A program made the translations under genes and the position numbers. Source: Galaxea fascicularis (taxonomy: Eukaryota; Cnidaria; Anthozoa; Scleractinia; Euphylliidae). From it: a stretch of DNA of 64,000 nt. Of this stretch, positions 32,801 through 45,700 are shown in pieces (position 1 is the first letter of the stretch; each line of letters opens with the position of its first letter). The notes beneath the pieces are model-generated. The model did not search any database and was not told where the DNA came from. It saw nothing but the letters and a program-made list of their open reading frames with translations. The stretch is taken from assembly GCA_948470475.1 (NCBI GenBank), contig OX419339.1, forward strand, positions 2,080,557-2,144,556, read 5' to 3'.

Positions 32801-35800
32801 TATTTAAAGTTTACTAGGTGTAAGCCCTCTGTGATGAGCTTATTTAGCTGTTGGGGTGAACATGCAATGCAATATGTTTAAAGAAAAATAAATATTATCT
32901 CTATTCTGGGACAGACAAACATAAGAACTTGTGGGGAAGCCATAGGTTTTCCAGGGGAGGGTACATGGGGCTAATCCTTGAGAGCAAGGGAAGGACTTGG
33001 TGCAGTAAGGTGTATGTGATTAATCCAACCCAATAAAATTTTTCATTTCCCATCGCCCAACTGACCCTTTTTTTCGAAAAGTAAACCAAAAAAAAAGTTC
33101 CAGATTCACTAGTCAAAAGAAGCAAGTACTTTAATTTACAAGCAAGATCTTGTCTTCTCTTTTCGTAATCTTATCTCAAGTGCACATTAATTACTGTCTG
33201 CCATTGTAGATAAGGAATAACAAACGAAAAGACCACGTTTATTAGTTGACTTTGTAACCAGGCTTTCTTACTTAGCAGCCCGGCCTTCTGTGGAACCCAG
33301 ACCCCTTTTAAGTGTTCATTTTTTTCATGCCCGATCAACCGACTCACCATCACAAGAGACGGGGTGATGGGAAACAAAACATTTTATTGGGATGGCCTTA
33401 TGGCCTTACACACTGCAATCTATTATGTGTTTGAATTCTCACCACACTCTAATACCTCCTGATAGAACTCTTATTATTACCCATGATAGTAAGTTTCTTT
33501 GATTATTTTGTTCATAGCTGTACACCACTTCATATGTCTGCGGGGCACAGAAGCAAGCTGGAGGTTTCTTTCCTTTTAGTAGAGCATGGTGCAAGAATAT
33601 ACGAGAATAACATTCACGGAGTACGGCCAGTGGACTTAGAACCAGTAAGAGTTTCTCATTTTTCTCTTGAACGTTATCATTGATGCAGTTCTAAAACATC
33701 AAAGATTAATTTCCACTTGGTTATCCTGTGGAAGGCTCGAATCTATAAATTCTCTCAGGTTTTCTACATCTGTCATTCACGAAACTCACTTGTGGTGTAT
33801 TTACACAGGTGCTTACTTGTTAATGTAAAGCCTGGGCTACACAAGCGATTTTTGGCTTGTGATGGTGATCCAATCTTTTTTTTGCCCGGTGTTGGCTACA
33901 TGAGTAACAAAGTCTGTGATGTTGTCAAAAAAAGCTCAACTCATTGAATTTCTAGCAATTTTTTTCCCACGATTTTGTAGCTGTCACCATTGCAGCACTT
34001 GTGCAAGGGTGGCTACATGTGTGATTTTCACCACGTGCTGGCAATGCAACGATTTTCCAAAAAAAGGCTACCAGTTAGGGTTAATACACTGTACATTTGT
34101 TATACAAATGAAGACAGTTAAACTTTCATGTTACCACCATGTTGAGTTATACTTGCTATACATACATTATTTTAATGTTTTAATACATCAAGGTAGCAAA
34201 AGTTGCATTAATAAGCAGGGCAGTGATATTGTTAATGGACCATTTTACATGTATTTCAGGACGGTTAGCCAAAAAGTTATACAAATTTTGAACCTAGCAT
34301 AGTCTACAGTTGTATTATGTTCAATTTTATCATCTTTATTAGATTTGTACTTGCCATGATTATAATTTTAAGGGGGATGCAAGTTCTTCTTGACAGCCCT
34401 TCACACATTGGTTTAATAAACCTTTTAAACATTTTCTCACACAGGAGCTGAAAGAAATGCAGAGACTTCTTGTACAGTCAGCCTGTGAGACGTTTGCTGC
34501 TACAGATATTTCCAAGTCACGTTCAAATTCAGGAGCTTCATTAGTCAACTGTCAGAATTCAACAGCTGCCAGCGGTTCAAAATCCAAATCCAGTGTCCAT
34601 TCACCCAAAGTAGAGAGAATATCGGCCCTGCGTCGAGGGCTGTTCCAGCACAAGCGGTCTTCAAGTTTATGTTCCATGTCTGGTGGGCGTGGCAGTCCAG
34701 AAACAGGACGAGGGAGGCATGCAATCAAAAGGTCTGAAAGTATTCATCTATCACGGACATTGAGTCCATTGTTTGGTAAGTCAACACTGTCTGAACTGAA
34801 ATGTTACTGACGTTTCAAGTTGATACTTCTTTCACTGAAAACTTGCAGAAAGGAAATAACCTTTTGTTCTTCACCTGTTAGTTGGGCCCTTAAATGAGCT
34901 GAACAAGATGTCCACCAGTGCAGCAGTGTACTGTCATCAGATAACCAATGTTAATAATGGTAGCTAATAGCACAAATGAGTTGCACTCAGCTGCTGCACT
35001 GACCAGCAAAGTACTTGCACAGTACTAGCTTCAAATTCACATGACTTTGTGTGAACCATGCATGGACTCTTGATTGATTTCTTTTTTGCAGCCAACTCTA
35101 AAAGAGGAGGTCTTGTGCGCTTGCACAGTTTTCATAAAACAAATGAAGTGCATAATACTGACTTAAAGCAAAGTGGGCAGAAGAACACAGAAGAAGAGGC
35201 ACAATCAGATGTCAAGCCCAGTGAGTCTTCATCAGAGCAAGCCAACAAGACCAACTCTCTGGACAACAAACTTGATGGAGATTTATCTCATTCAGCGATA
35301 GAACAGCATGATGCACAAGCTACTGGTAGAGAAGATCAAAATTCAGACACTGTCTCGGAGCCTGTTAAGCAGGAAGCACCTCTTATTCCTTCAACATCAA
35401 TAACAACCAAGGTTCAAAGCAATTTATCTGTACCCGTTGGTAGTATTGCTTCTGTTCCTTCATTAGAAAGTAACCTGCTCTCTCCATTCACTCCAAAGAA
35501 GCATTCACAGGAGGAAGAAGAGGTAGTGACTGATTTGATTCAGTTTGGTGACAGTCTTGAACCCAAAGGTAAAGGGGAAGATGTGTGTGCGGTGCCTGCA
35601 GAGGCAGGAGGTGATACCACTCCGTCTGAAAAAGCGCAGCCCAAAGCAAAAGCTAACCAAGCAACACAGAAAGAGAGGAAACTTTCTAGCACCCGACAGC
35701 CAAGCTTGGAGTCAGACCAGTCTGCAGTGGTATGCATGTTCTGTGTCATCCCCAAGATAATAGTTTAAAACTGAAGTGGTGCCTGGAAAAATGCTCGAAG

Positions 35801-38783
35801 TGACTTCTGATAAATTGCCAGATTCTCCTTCCAAAGTACTTTGCATATGCTTATGAATTGCAAGGAGAATTTGACATAACATCAAAATACACTTATGGCC
35901 TTATTCCATGCACCCCTTCAATTGTCTCAGACAGCCATCTGTCAGACACATGTTGTAGACAATAATTTTACTGCAACTCATTTTTTTGTCAGATGTGTGA
36001 TGTGCCTTTACAGAACCAGTAGTTTCTGTGGCATTCCCCAGGTGTCTTGAACAGAAACCAGTTCGCTGTCTCCTTATTTTAATGTATGGATACAAAATAT
36101 AACTTAAGGTCGCACTCTTGGATGGATGGGTCATGTTAATTATTTGATGTTTTGTGTTTTTAATTTGCTAATGTCAGAGCTGTCAAAGAAGCACTTCAGA
36201 ATGCGAGGATAGCTCCTTAATCAGCACAGGTTCACACTACATGAAGGATGAGGATCCAGTGATTGAGGCCCTGGAGCCAGTAGTCCTTTTATCAGGGAAT
36301 CCTGAGTGCCACTCCAGTTTGTTAGCATATTTGTGCCTTCCAAGAGCTTCTGGACAGCTGATCAGTTTGGCCCACATGGATTCTGTTTCAACTGTGATAA
36401 ACAATCACATTGCTGTGCTTATTGGCAATCTGTTCAATGTGAGTAAATTACAAGTCAACAGCTTTTTAATTTTATCAAATTAGTCATAGTAATTATTATT
36501 TTATCATTTTAGTTGGCGTTTTAGCATCCTTGTCCAATACTGTCGAACAGATACGACTCGTGAGTGGTTTGACTCTACTCGTACGACTCGTACGACCCGT
36601 ACAGGTGGTGAAACAATGCTTTACGGGTCGTACAGTTGGTGAAGTGCATATCATTAGTGAGACAGTTGCCCCAACCCGGTGTACGACCCGTACGACCCGC
36701 ACGACCCGTACGAGTCGTAAAACAATAGTTCACGGATCGTACAGTTGGTGAAATTCATACATACATACATTACATATACTAATGGTAAGTGAGACAAACA
36801 TGCTAATGACAATGTATATTCCTCGTTCTAAAAGCGTAAAAGCCCTAAAGCGCAAAATACAACGTATATTCCTCGTTCTAAAAGCGTGAAAGCCCAAAGT
36901 GCGAGAACCCAAAAGCGCTACATACAATAAAAGTGCTTGTTTATTTCTCGTTGTTTAAGCTTCAGAGCACAAAAACGCTTAACATAAATGCATATTCTTC
37001 GTCCTGGTAAAACAATAGTTCACCGACCGTACTGATGGTGAAATTCATACATACATACATTACATATACTAATGATAAGTGACACAAATACCTCGTTCTA
37101 AAAGCGTGAAAGCCCAAAGCGCGAGAACCCAAAAGCGCTACATAGGAAAAGTGCTTGTTTATTTCTCGTTGTTTAAGCGTCAGAGCACTGAAAATTGTGG
37201 ATAAAGCTGTCGCAGTTTTGGGCAACACATTTCACCGCCGAGAAAAGAGCCCGGCAAATAGATTTCATTTTAAACAACGCAGATTCCAAAGCTCACACTT
37301 TGTTTTATTACGATGTTGATCACCGCAAACTTCTTCATCTGAACGGCCTCCCACGAACTGAGACGAACAGTGGACAAAGGAAAATAAATTCTGCAAGCCG
37401 AAATCTATAAATTTGGCATAGCACAGTAGGCATTATTAAACAACGGCTCTTTTAGGAGCCACCACATTTACAAAAGACATGACCAACCATAGATCTATTT
37501 ACTTGTTACTATTATGCCCGAAATTAACTTCAAGAATCTTAAATCACTTCAATATAGTTACATTCTCCTGTCTATTATTATCCCCGTAATTAAGTTCAAG
37601 AAGCTTAAATCACTTCAATATAGTTCCATTCTCCTGTCTATTAAACTAATGAAGACTGATTCCAACTACACGAAAGACACCCCCTTCATTGACATTAAGT
37701 AAAATAACGTATATTGGTATAAATGTCAATGATAAGCGTAACAAATTATGACACTTTTTTTTTCAATGATAGCGACACCTTGATGACCCTGGTTAAAGCA
37801 ACATACATGCGTGAAATTCGGCCGATTCCAATCGTTTTCAACCCAACAATCCAGAGTACAATTGACACCCTTTAACATGTAATAACCAGGTCAAAACCTT
37901 GTTTATCAAGGTAAAACGCGTGCTTTTCTAACTGGAATCAATACCACGCAACTAATAAAACACAAATAATTCATTGAGACATTGAAAAACAGGAATCCCC
38001 TTGAGTACGTTAAAAATGCGCATGTTTAGATATTCATTAGCATTATTTGTTTACGCATTGTCGATACTGTTCGGTTCAGTAGTTCGGTTAATGGAACAAC
38101 GCACGCGCAGTTGTTTTTACTCCATACAGAGTTAAAGTACTTTTTGCCCAATGTTATTTTGTTGTCAAAAGAATAGACAATAATTAAAAATAATTTTTAA
38201 ATTCCAGTTTCAAATAATTCTGGTGTTACAATTAACAAAATGCAAAGCAGACACCCATTACTGCAACTAGACGTGGCTACAAATCTGAGTGATTACTCAA
38301 GATGTTGAAGATAGCATTAACAAAGCAACCGAACAGTTGCCGTTCACACATAACGTTCCCTACATCACACGCGCTCGCTAGTTTCACGTTCTAAACACCT
38401 TTCCCCTAATTTTAGAGCGAAAACGAGAATACCTACAATTTACAACAGGACAAACGCACTAAATGCACGATCCGTACAGTTTCGCAGCTACTGCAGCTAC
38501 ACTCAAGCAACCGACGGACCGTATTAAAACTCCAACTGTAAAACGCTGTTTCAAACCAGGTTTTGGACACAGTTATATCGACTACACATTAAGACTCAAA
38601 AGTACCAGTCGTACAGGTCATACGACTCGTCAACACATAGTCGTTCTAATGATATGCATTTCACCAACTGAACGATTCGAAAACCACGGATTCACGACCC
38701 TTACGAGTCGTACGAATCGACGGGTTGTTACCATGTATATATACCCTAAGTCTCACTAATGATATGCACATCACCAACTGTAC

Positions 38784-38814
<31 letters not shown>

Positions 38815-39005
38815 CAGTTGTACGACCCGTACGAGTCGTCAACTTGTATCTACACCCTAAGTCTCACTAACGATATGCACATCACCAACTGTACGACTCG
38901 TAAACCATTGCTTCACGACCCGTACCAGTCGTACGACCCGTACGAGTCGTCAACTTGTATCTACACCCTAAGTCTCACTAACGATATGCACATCACCAAC
39001 TGTAC

Positions 39006-39036
<31 letters not shown>

Positions 39037-39116
39037 CAGTCGTACGACCCGTACGAGTCGTCAACTTGTATCTACACCCTAAGTCTCACTAACGATATGC
39101 ACATCACCAACTGTAC

Positions 39117-39147
<31 letters not shown>

Positions 39148-39338
39148 CAGTCGTACGACCCGTACGAGTCGTCAACTTGTATCTACACCCTAAGTCTCAC
39201 TAACGATATGCACATCACCAACTGTACGACTCGTAAACCATTGTTTCACGACCCGTATCAGTTGTACGACCCGTACGAGTCGTCAACTTGTATCTACACC
39301 CTAAGTCTCACTAACGATATGCACATCACCAACTGTAC

Positions 39339-39369
<31 letters not shown>

Positions 39370-39449
39370 CAGTCGTACGACCCGTACGAGTCGTCAACTT
39401 GTATCTACACCCTAAGTCTCACTAACGATATGCACATCACCAACTGTAC

Positions 39450-39480
<31 letters not shown>

Positions 39481-39724
39481 CAGTCGTACGACCCGTACGA
39501 GTCGTCAACTTGTATCTACACCCTAAGTCTCACTAACGATATGCACATCACCAACTGTACGACTCGTAAACCATTGTTTCACGACCTGTACGAGTCGTAC
39601 GAATCCTTGAATATAAACCCTAAGTCTCACTAATGTTATGCACTGCACCAACTGTACGACCCGTAAACCATTGTTTCACGAACCGTACGACTCGTACGAC
39701 CCGTTCTAAAAGCAAGATGCCATT

Positions 39725-39763
<39 letters not shown>

Positions 39764-42700
39764 GTTTTAGTGGATTTTAGTTTACATTAATTTTGCATTA
39801 TTCATACTCCTTTTTGTACTTTTAATAACAAACAGGTCAACTGAATTGTTTGCTCTGTATGGCAAGATTTTGTTATTTCAACTTGCGAATAGGAAATTTT
39901 TGATAGTATTATCATATTCTTTACGTCAGCTTGAGGGAGCAGACAGCCGTAAGAGATCAGTTGAAGCAGGCCTGATTGAGACAGTTTTGAAACTGGTGGA
40001 TGGTCCAGAACCAATACAGGTATGTGTATAACATATGGCTTTAACTGCATTTAAATGCTTGGTTTGATGTTTCTCATCAATTTGGATTGAAATGAAGTTA
40101 TGTGGTTAATGTTGGGTTGTGAACCAACAAATGAACAATTACTTATCCTGTTTGTTTTTTGTTTTTTACCCAGAGCACTTGCTTGTCAATCCTACAAAGT
40201 ATTTTGGACTTTAACAATGAACAAGAATTCTCTACTGCATTGAAGACAATTCCACTTGAGCCTCTTTTAAACCTGCTTCAGATCAGTGATGTAGATAGTG
40301 GTGCATTTGACCTGCGTCACACTGAGTCTCCACCCCCGTATCCACCAAGCAGTCATGAGAGACCGCGACATCGGAGGAGAAGCACTTGTAGTCAAAGCTC
40401 ATATGATGATCGTCCAAGGGAAATGTCCCCAATAGTTGCAGCTAACAAAGCGACAGTGCAAAGGAACAATTCTGGTGCATCGGATGCACGGTCAGATGTG
40501 TGGCCACCACATCCATATAGTGGGTATACAATGCAGAAAAAGAACAGCATCTGCAGCATGGGAAGCTCACTAGAAGGGGATCATTCCTTTCCTCTTTGTA
40601 GGTCAGTGATTTCCTTAAAATTAAGTTACAGTTCTGCTAGTCAGAATGGTAAAGATTATGGTTGCTTTTTGTATATTTGTTTGCTTGAAATTGGAAGTCT
40701 TTAAGCCCCCTTGCATCTTGGCTAACTTCAGAACCCAATCTATCTGACTGGATAACATTGTCAGGTTGTAATAGCATTAGTGAATTTAAGTGCATTATGA
40801 AAAGATTGCCATGAAGCCACATGGCATCTCAATGAAGGTCATCTACATGTAAAAAAAAAAAGTGATTGTTATAACAGCGTAGGGAAAAGACAGGCAGTGA
40901 CAGGCTGACTTTGAATCTTTTCAGCCCTGGATTTGGTCATAACCACTTGCCACTGATGGACTTACATTCCAAGACCATGCCCAAAGTAGTGGCCACTAAA
41001 ATGCTATCAGCAAGCAGTATTCACCCAAAGATGCAAATGGAACTGGGAAAGACAAGGTACACTGTATGGAACTCTTACTGTTTAATTGACATTAGTTTCA
41101 TTATACAGTCCAACCTCTGCTTGCAGACTCTTCCTATTCTTGACATCTCTCGTAAGCAGCAGGGTTTCATTTTCAGCCAACTACCAGCAATGTTTGCTAC
41201 CTGTGAACAGCTCAGTCACTGGTGACTACACTGGTGACTACATGTCAAACAAACGCTGTTATTACTTTATTGCTTCCTCTGATGCACCCATTCATCTCCA
41301 CCAGCATTGCTCAAGTCGACTGCAACTCCTCTGAAAAGGAAACCCCTGATGCAGACACTAGCCACGCTTGCAAGCAATTTGTCCTCTGAAACCCTGTTTA
41401 TTACCTCCTGTAAGAGTACATCTCCTGTGGACGGACACTTGCATGTAGGCTTGTCCCAAGGGTGTTGATTTCTTAGTTAACAAATAGATTCGTGTGTACT
41501 TTGACAATGCACAGATGACATCCAAACATGGTTAACAAGAAGGAAGTATGCCTTAAGCCACAGCATGACCTCTGTGAGTTATCAGAGTACACAAGCATGG
41601 ACAAATGGAATCTATTCATTTTATGTATTGTTTTTTATTTTATTTGACTCATGACATCATTCATGGCTTTAATCACAAACTCTTCTAGACCAATCAAAGT
41701 GCAAAGATTACACCATCCATTGAATGAAGGAAGTTTGACTGTTTGTTAAAATGTTTTGTAGGCCCCTAACATTACTGCTGGAGACCCTGACTGATGCTAA
41801 TCCAGAAATTGTCCTTTACTGTGTGGCTACATTGGCAAACATTGCCATGACAGTGGACAATCATCTGCAGGTATGGTTTTAAGTACAGAGCTTTTACATG
41901 ACATTGTATTTTGTTAGTGATTCAAGTGAGAAAAAAGGACACTTTTCTTGTGTTGTTACAACAGTAAGGTGATGATTGTTGTGTGCTTCTGTTTTCTGTG
42001 CAGATTGAATTGAATGGGGGAATAGATGGCCTCAAACAGATGCTGTGCTATGGAGATGCTCGGTAATTCATGTTTATCAATAAAACCAGGCCATCTGATA
42101 TTATGTGATGGTGTGATTTCGCACAATCTGCCTCAAATCGCATCCGATCGCACAATCATAAAAACTCTCTTAATTCATAAAAATCACAAAATTGTCACAA
42201 AGAAAACCATAAATTAGCGATTTATCAAAAAAAATCATGCATGCTTTCTTTTACCTTTGAAAAGCATTGGTAATGGTCCAAAATGTTCGATTTCGTAGGC
42301 GACGATGTTCAAGGCATTACTTTCCCTATACTTACATATCTGGGGACTTAGAATAACAGGCATGCAGGGCAAAAATAAGCATGGTGATCGACCCCATCTT
42401 TTTATTGCATTTTTTCATTGTCCTGTGCATGGCTATCAATTGTGCCCAGTTTGAAAAAAATCTGGATAGTACAGTACCGCTCAAATGTAAGTTACCACCT
42501 CTCGTCTCGTTTCTCGCGAGAAAAATCTCGTTTCCTGAGAGACGAGTCTCGTTTCTCGCGAGAAGATTCTCGTTTCTCTCGAGAATCACTGAGGCGTTCA
42601 GTATGGAATATATTACTCGTAAGAAGCCAGTTCCGACGTAAAAGAGGTCGCTACCAAAGTGATAAAACCGACCGACGAGACGAGAAAAAAAAAGAAGACA

Positions 42701-45700
42701 TTTCACGGCAATCGTTGGCGAGCTTGAAAATCATTTCAATATATCCGTTTTTATTTGGCACGATTGGATGATTCAAACGTTGTCCAAATTTACAGAAAGA
42801 GTGTTTTATCATTCAATTTTTGACAAGAAAAAGTTTTCTCTCGGCGCGCGCTCACAAGACACATTGAGAAAGGTCTTTGAAATTCCACGGCAAGCCGGTG
42901 AGCTTTGAAAATTCTTCGATATCTCTGGTTCTATTTGGCACAATTGGATGATTCAAACGCTGAAATAAATCAAATTTACAGAAAAAGTGATTTATTGAAG
43001 TTCTTATGTTGCGCCGTTAACATTCATTTAATTTTTGGCAGGGAAAAGCTTGCTCTCGGCACGCGCTGGCAAGACAATTGAGAAAGCTCTTTGAAATTTC
43101 ACGGCATGCCGGCGAGCTTCGTAAAGTATTCGATATCTCTGGTTCTATTTGGCACAATTGGATGATTTAAACACTGAAATAGTCCATATTTAGAGAAAGA
43201 GTGTTTTATCGAAGTTCTTACGATGTGCCGTTAACATTCATTTAATTTTTGACAGGGTAAAGTTTTCTTTCGGCACGCGCCGGGAACACAAAAAAGATCT
43301 TTGAAATTTCACGGCATGCCGGCGAGCTTTGAAAACTATTTCGATATTCCTGGTTCTATTTTACATATGCGGATGATTCATTCGCTGAAATAGTCCAAAT
43401 TTGCAGGAAGAAAATTTTATCGAAGTTCTTACGATCTGTCGAAACGTTTTTGTGTTCAAAAGCATTGCAGCTTTACTTTGCGAATAAAAAGTTCGAAGCG
43501 TGGCTTCGCATGTGAATGCGAGAACTAAATGCAAAGTCGATCGAGGCTTCATGTTCAACGTTGTGGTTTCACTTTGTGAATAAAAAGTTTTTGTAGATTA
43601 AGTGTTCGAAGCGTGGCTTCGCATGTGAATACGCGACCCAAACAATTATTAAGTCAATCGAGGCTTCAAACTATACATGAGCGTGGCGGCGCCAATGTAG
43701 ATATCCAGCGCGAAGTTTCATGTTTAACTCAGACGCACAGACAAAACAAATACCGATCAAGTCGATCAATACATGTAACACAAAAATTGCCTACTGAGTG
43801 CTAAAAAAGATTGAACTTAAGTCGCACGTCTCGGATGCTTATCACACCAAAAAAATCAACGATAGGACACATGTCCGCTCAACGATTTTCTCCACACACG
43901 ACAATCCTTCCTGCGAAGAACCATTATACAGAAGCGGTACTTCCAGTGCACTCGCGAGATGAGTCTCGTTTCTCTCGAGACAGTTCTCGTTTCCTGCGAG
44001 ACGATTCTCGTTTCTCGCGAGACGGTGGTAACTTACATTTGAGCGGTACCGTAGATCCTTTTCAAGGGAATTACCTTAAACCCCCTCTTTTTCCAGGAGG
44101 TCACGGACTGTTGCTTAAAAATAACTAGCTTTATTACACGACTTAGACAGTCAGAGGGCCAATAACTAAAATCAACCAATAAGATTGCTCTATTGCCAGT
44201 CCGATATTCTCTAAGTATTGGACCGGGTAATGTCCCAAATGATCCCGTGTTGTTCCCACGTTGTCTTCGTGTAATAAATCTCTCATTAACCAAGCCTGCT
44301 CGGGACCGTACTGGAGAATATCGGCCCTCTGTCTTTTTTGTACGGACCGAGCGCAGCGAGGTCGGTACTGTCAAGACCTCGGGCCGATATTCTCCCAGTA
44401 CGGCCCTTGCGCTTGGTTAATCTCACTAACCACTCCAAACAACACATGGCTATCTGTGGCTTTTCCCTTCATCAAGGTACGATGGAAAGCCGCAAGAATC
44501 TTGAACAAAAATTCATCTTCCAAACCGGCACCCTTAATCCCCAGGGTATTAACAAACGCTTTTCATCTAACTAATGTATTCCTATTTTTCACGTCGCCAT
44601 GTTACTACCAATAGCGTAGCTCCTACTTTACTATAAAAACTACACACAACCCATAATTCCTTGATTCTCTCTGACGAAGGGCTAACGCTCGAAATGTCAG
44701 CTTTTAGAATTCCTGTATGGTGGTCAATTTACATTTATCAACTCTGTTGATAATACCAAATTTTTGTGAGATATATTTGTTGTTGACTTGCAGAGTGCGA
44801 TATCATGCAGCTCGTGGTTTGATTTATCTGGGTTGTATGGACGTTGGAGGCATTTATCTCTTTAAACGTGTTCCAGGTAAGAGTCGGGCAGAATTTCTTA
44901 ATTTAAAAAACAATGGAAAACATTTTACTTATACAGAATAATCTTAGTATGTTGTCATATTTTATGTACAGTACACTTGACTACCGCACTTGTTAGTGTT
45001 GGTGCAGTGGTTAATTTTATCCAATATACCTGTAAGAAGAAGGCTGGAAATGCTGTACTTTGTTGGTGTTTTGAGCAGGGTTCTCCCTAAATTTTGGAGT
45101 AGAAGGAGAATAAAATGGAGTAGCCGGCAGAGGAATTTATTAAGGCGCGCAAGTGCCTTCCATGCTGCCACTTTTCCACCATTTTGCACGCGTTGGAATA
45201 CAGAGTATGTTGCTTTATATGGAGTGTTTTTTGTCGGTAACCGCTGCCTCGCAATCTGAGCCTGTTTCGTTTGCTTAACATTCAATCGATGTCTGCAAGC
45301 AGATTCAAGTATGGCGAAATTCTTGACGAAACTTTAAAGTTTATTCAGCCAAAAACAATAGTTGGACACTTGGCACTTTAAGGAAAACTTTATTTATTTC
45401 TGAATGTATTTACCCAAAGGAAAGTAGGCATTTGAAGTGGAAAAGTTGCCGTTGGATGTAAAACAAAGTATTTATTTATTTTTTTATTTGGATCTGAGTA
45501 GCCGGCGCGCCCAGGACGACTAGCCGGCGATTTTCGTCGGTCGCTGGGGCTTGGGGAGATCTCTGTTTGAGGCTAGCTGTTTTCAGTTGTTATTGGCATG
45601 CTCTATCATAATAACAAGAAAGTCTTGTTCACATGAATTGTCTCTTTCCTTATTACTGTGATATAATATTTTACAAATATTAATATTATTAAGTAGCAGT

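Noticed and set aside
37195..37410. 71-codon frame between the repeat arrays
   Set aside because: No recognised similarity and no splice phase that fits the neighbouring exons; possibly the core of a transposon but unsupported.
38841..39620. CRISPR-like regular repeats
   Set aside because: The units are contiguous without variable spacers and the context is eukaryotic; this is a minisatellite.
38725..39633. 302-codon open frame
   Set aside because: It runs exactly through a 111-bp tandem array; openness follows from the unit being 37 codons. The array lies inside an intron and its units are identical at the DNA level.
39836..39929. Upstream extension of exon 8 from the AG at 39834-39835
   Set aside because: With the phase of exon 7 it would meet TGA at once; the AG at 39928-39929 keeps phase and gives a continuous armadillo-like repeat.
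42418..42771. Arg/Ser-rich 117-codon frame
   Set aside because: Made by the subterminal tctcgtttctcgcgaga repeats of the intron 12 transposon.
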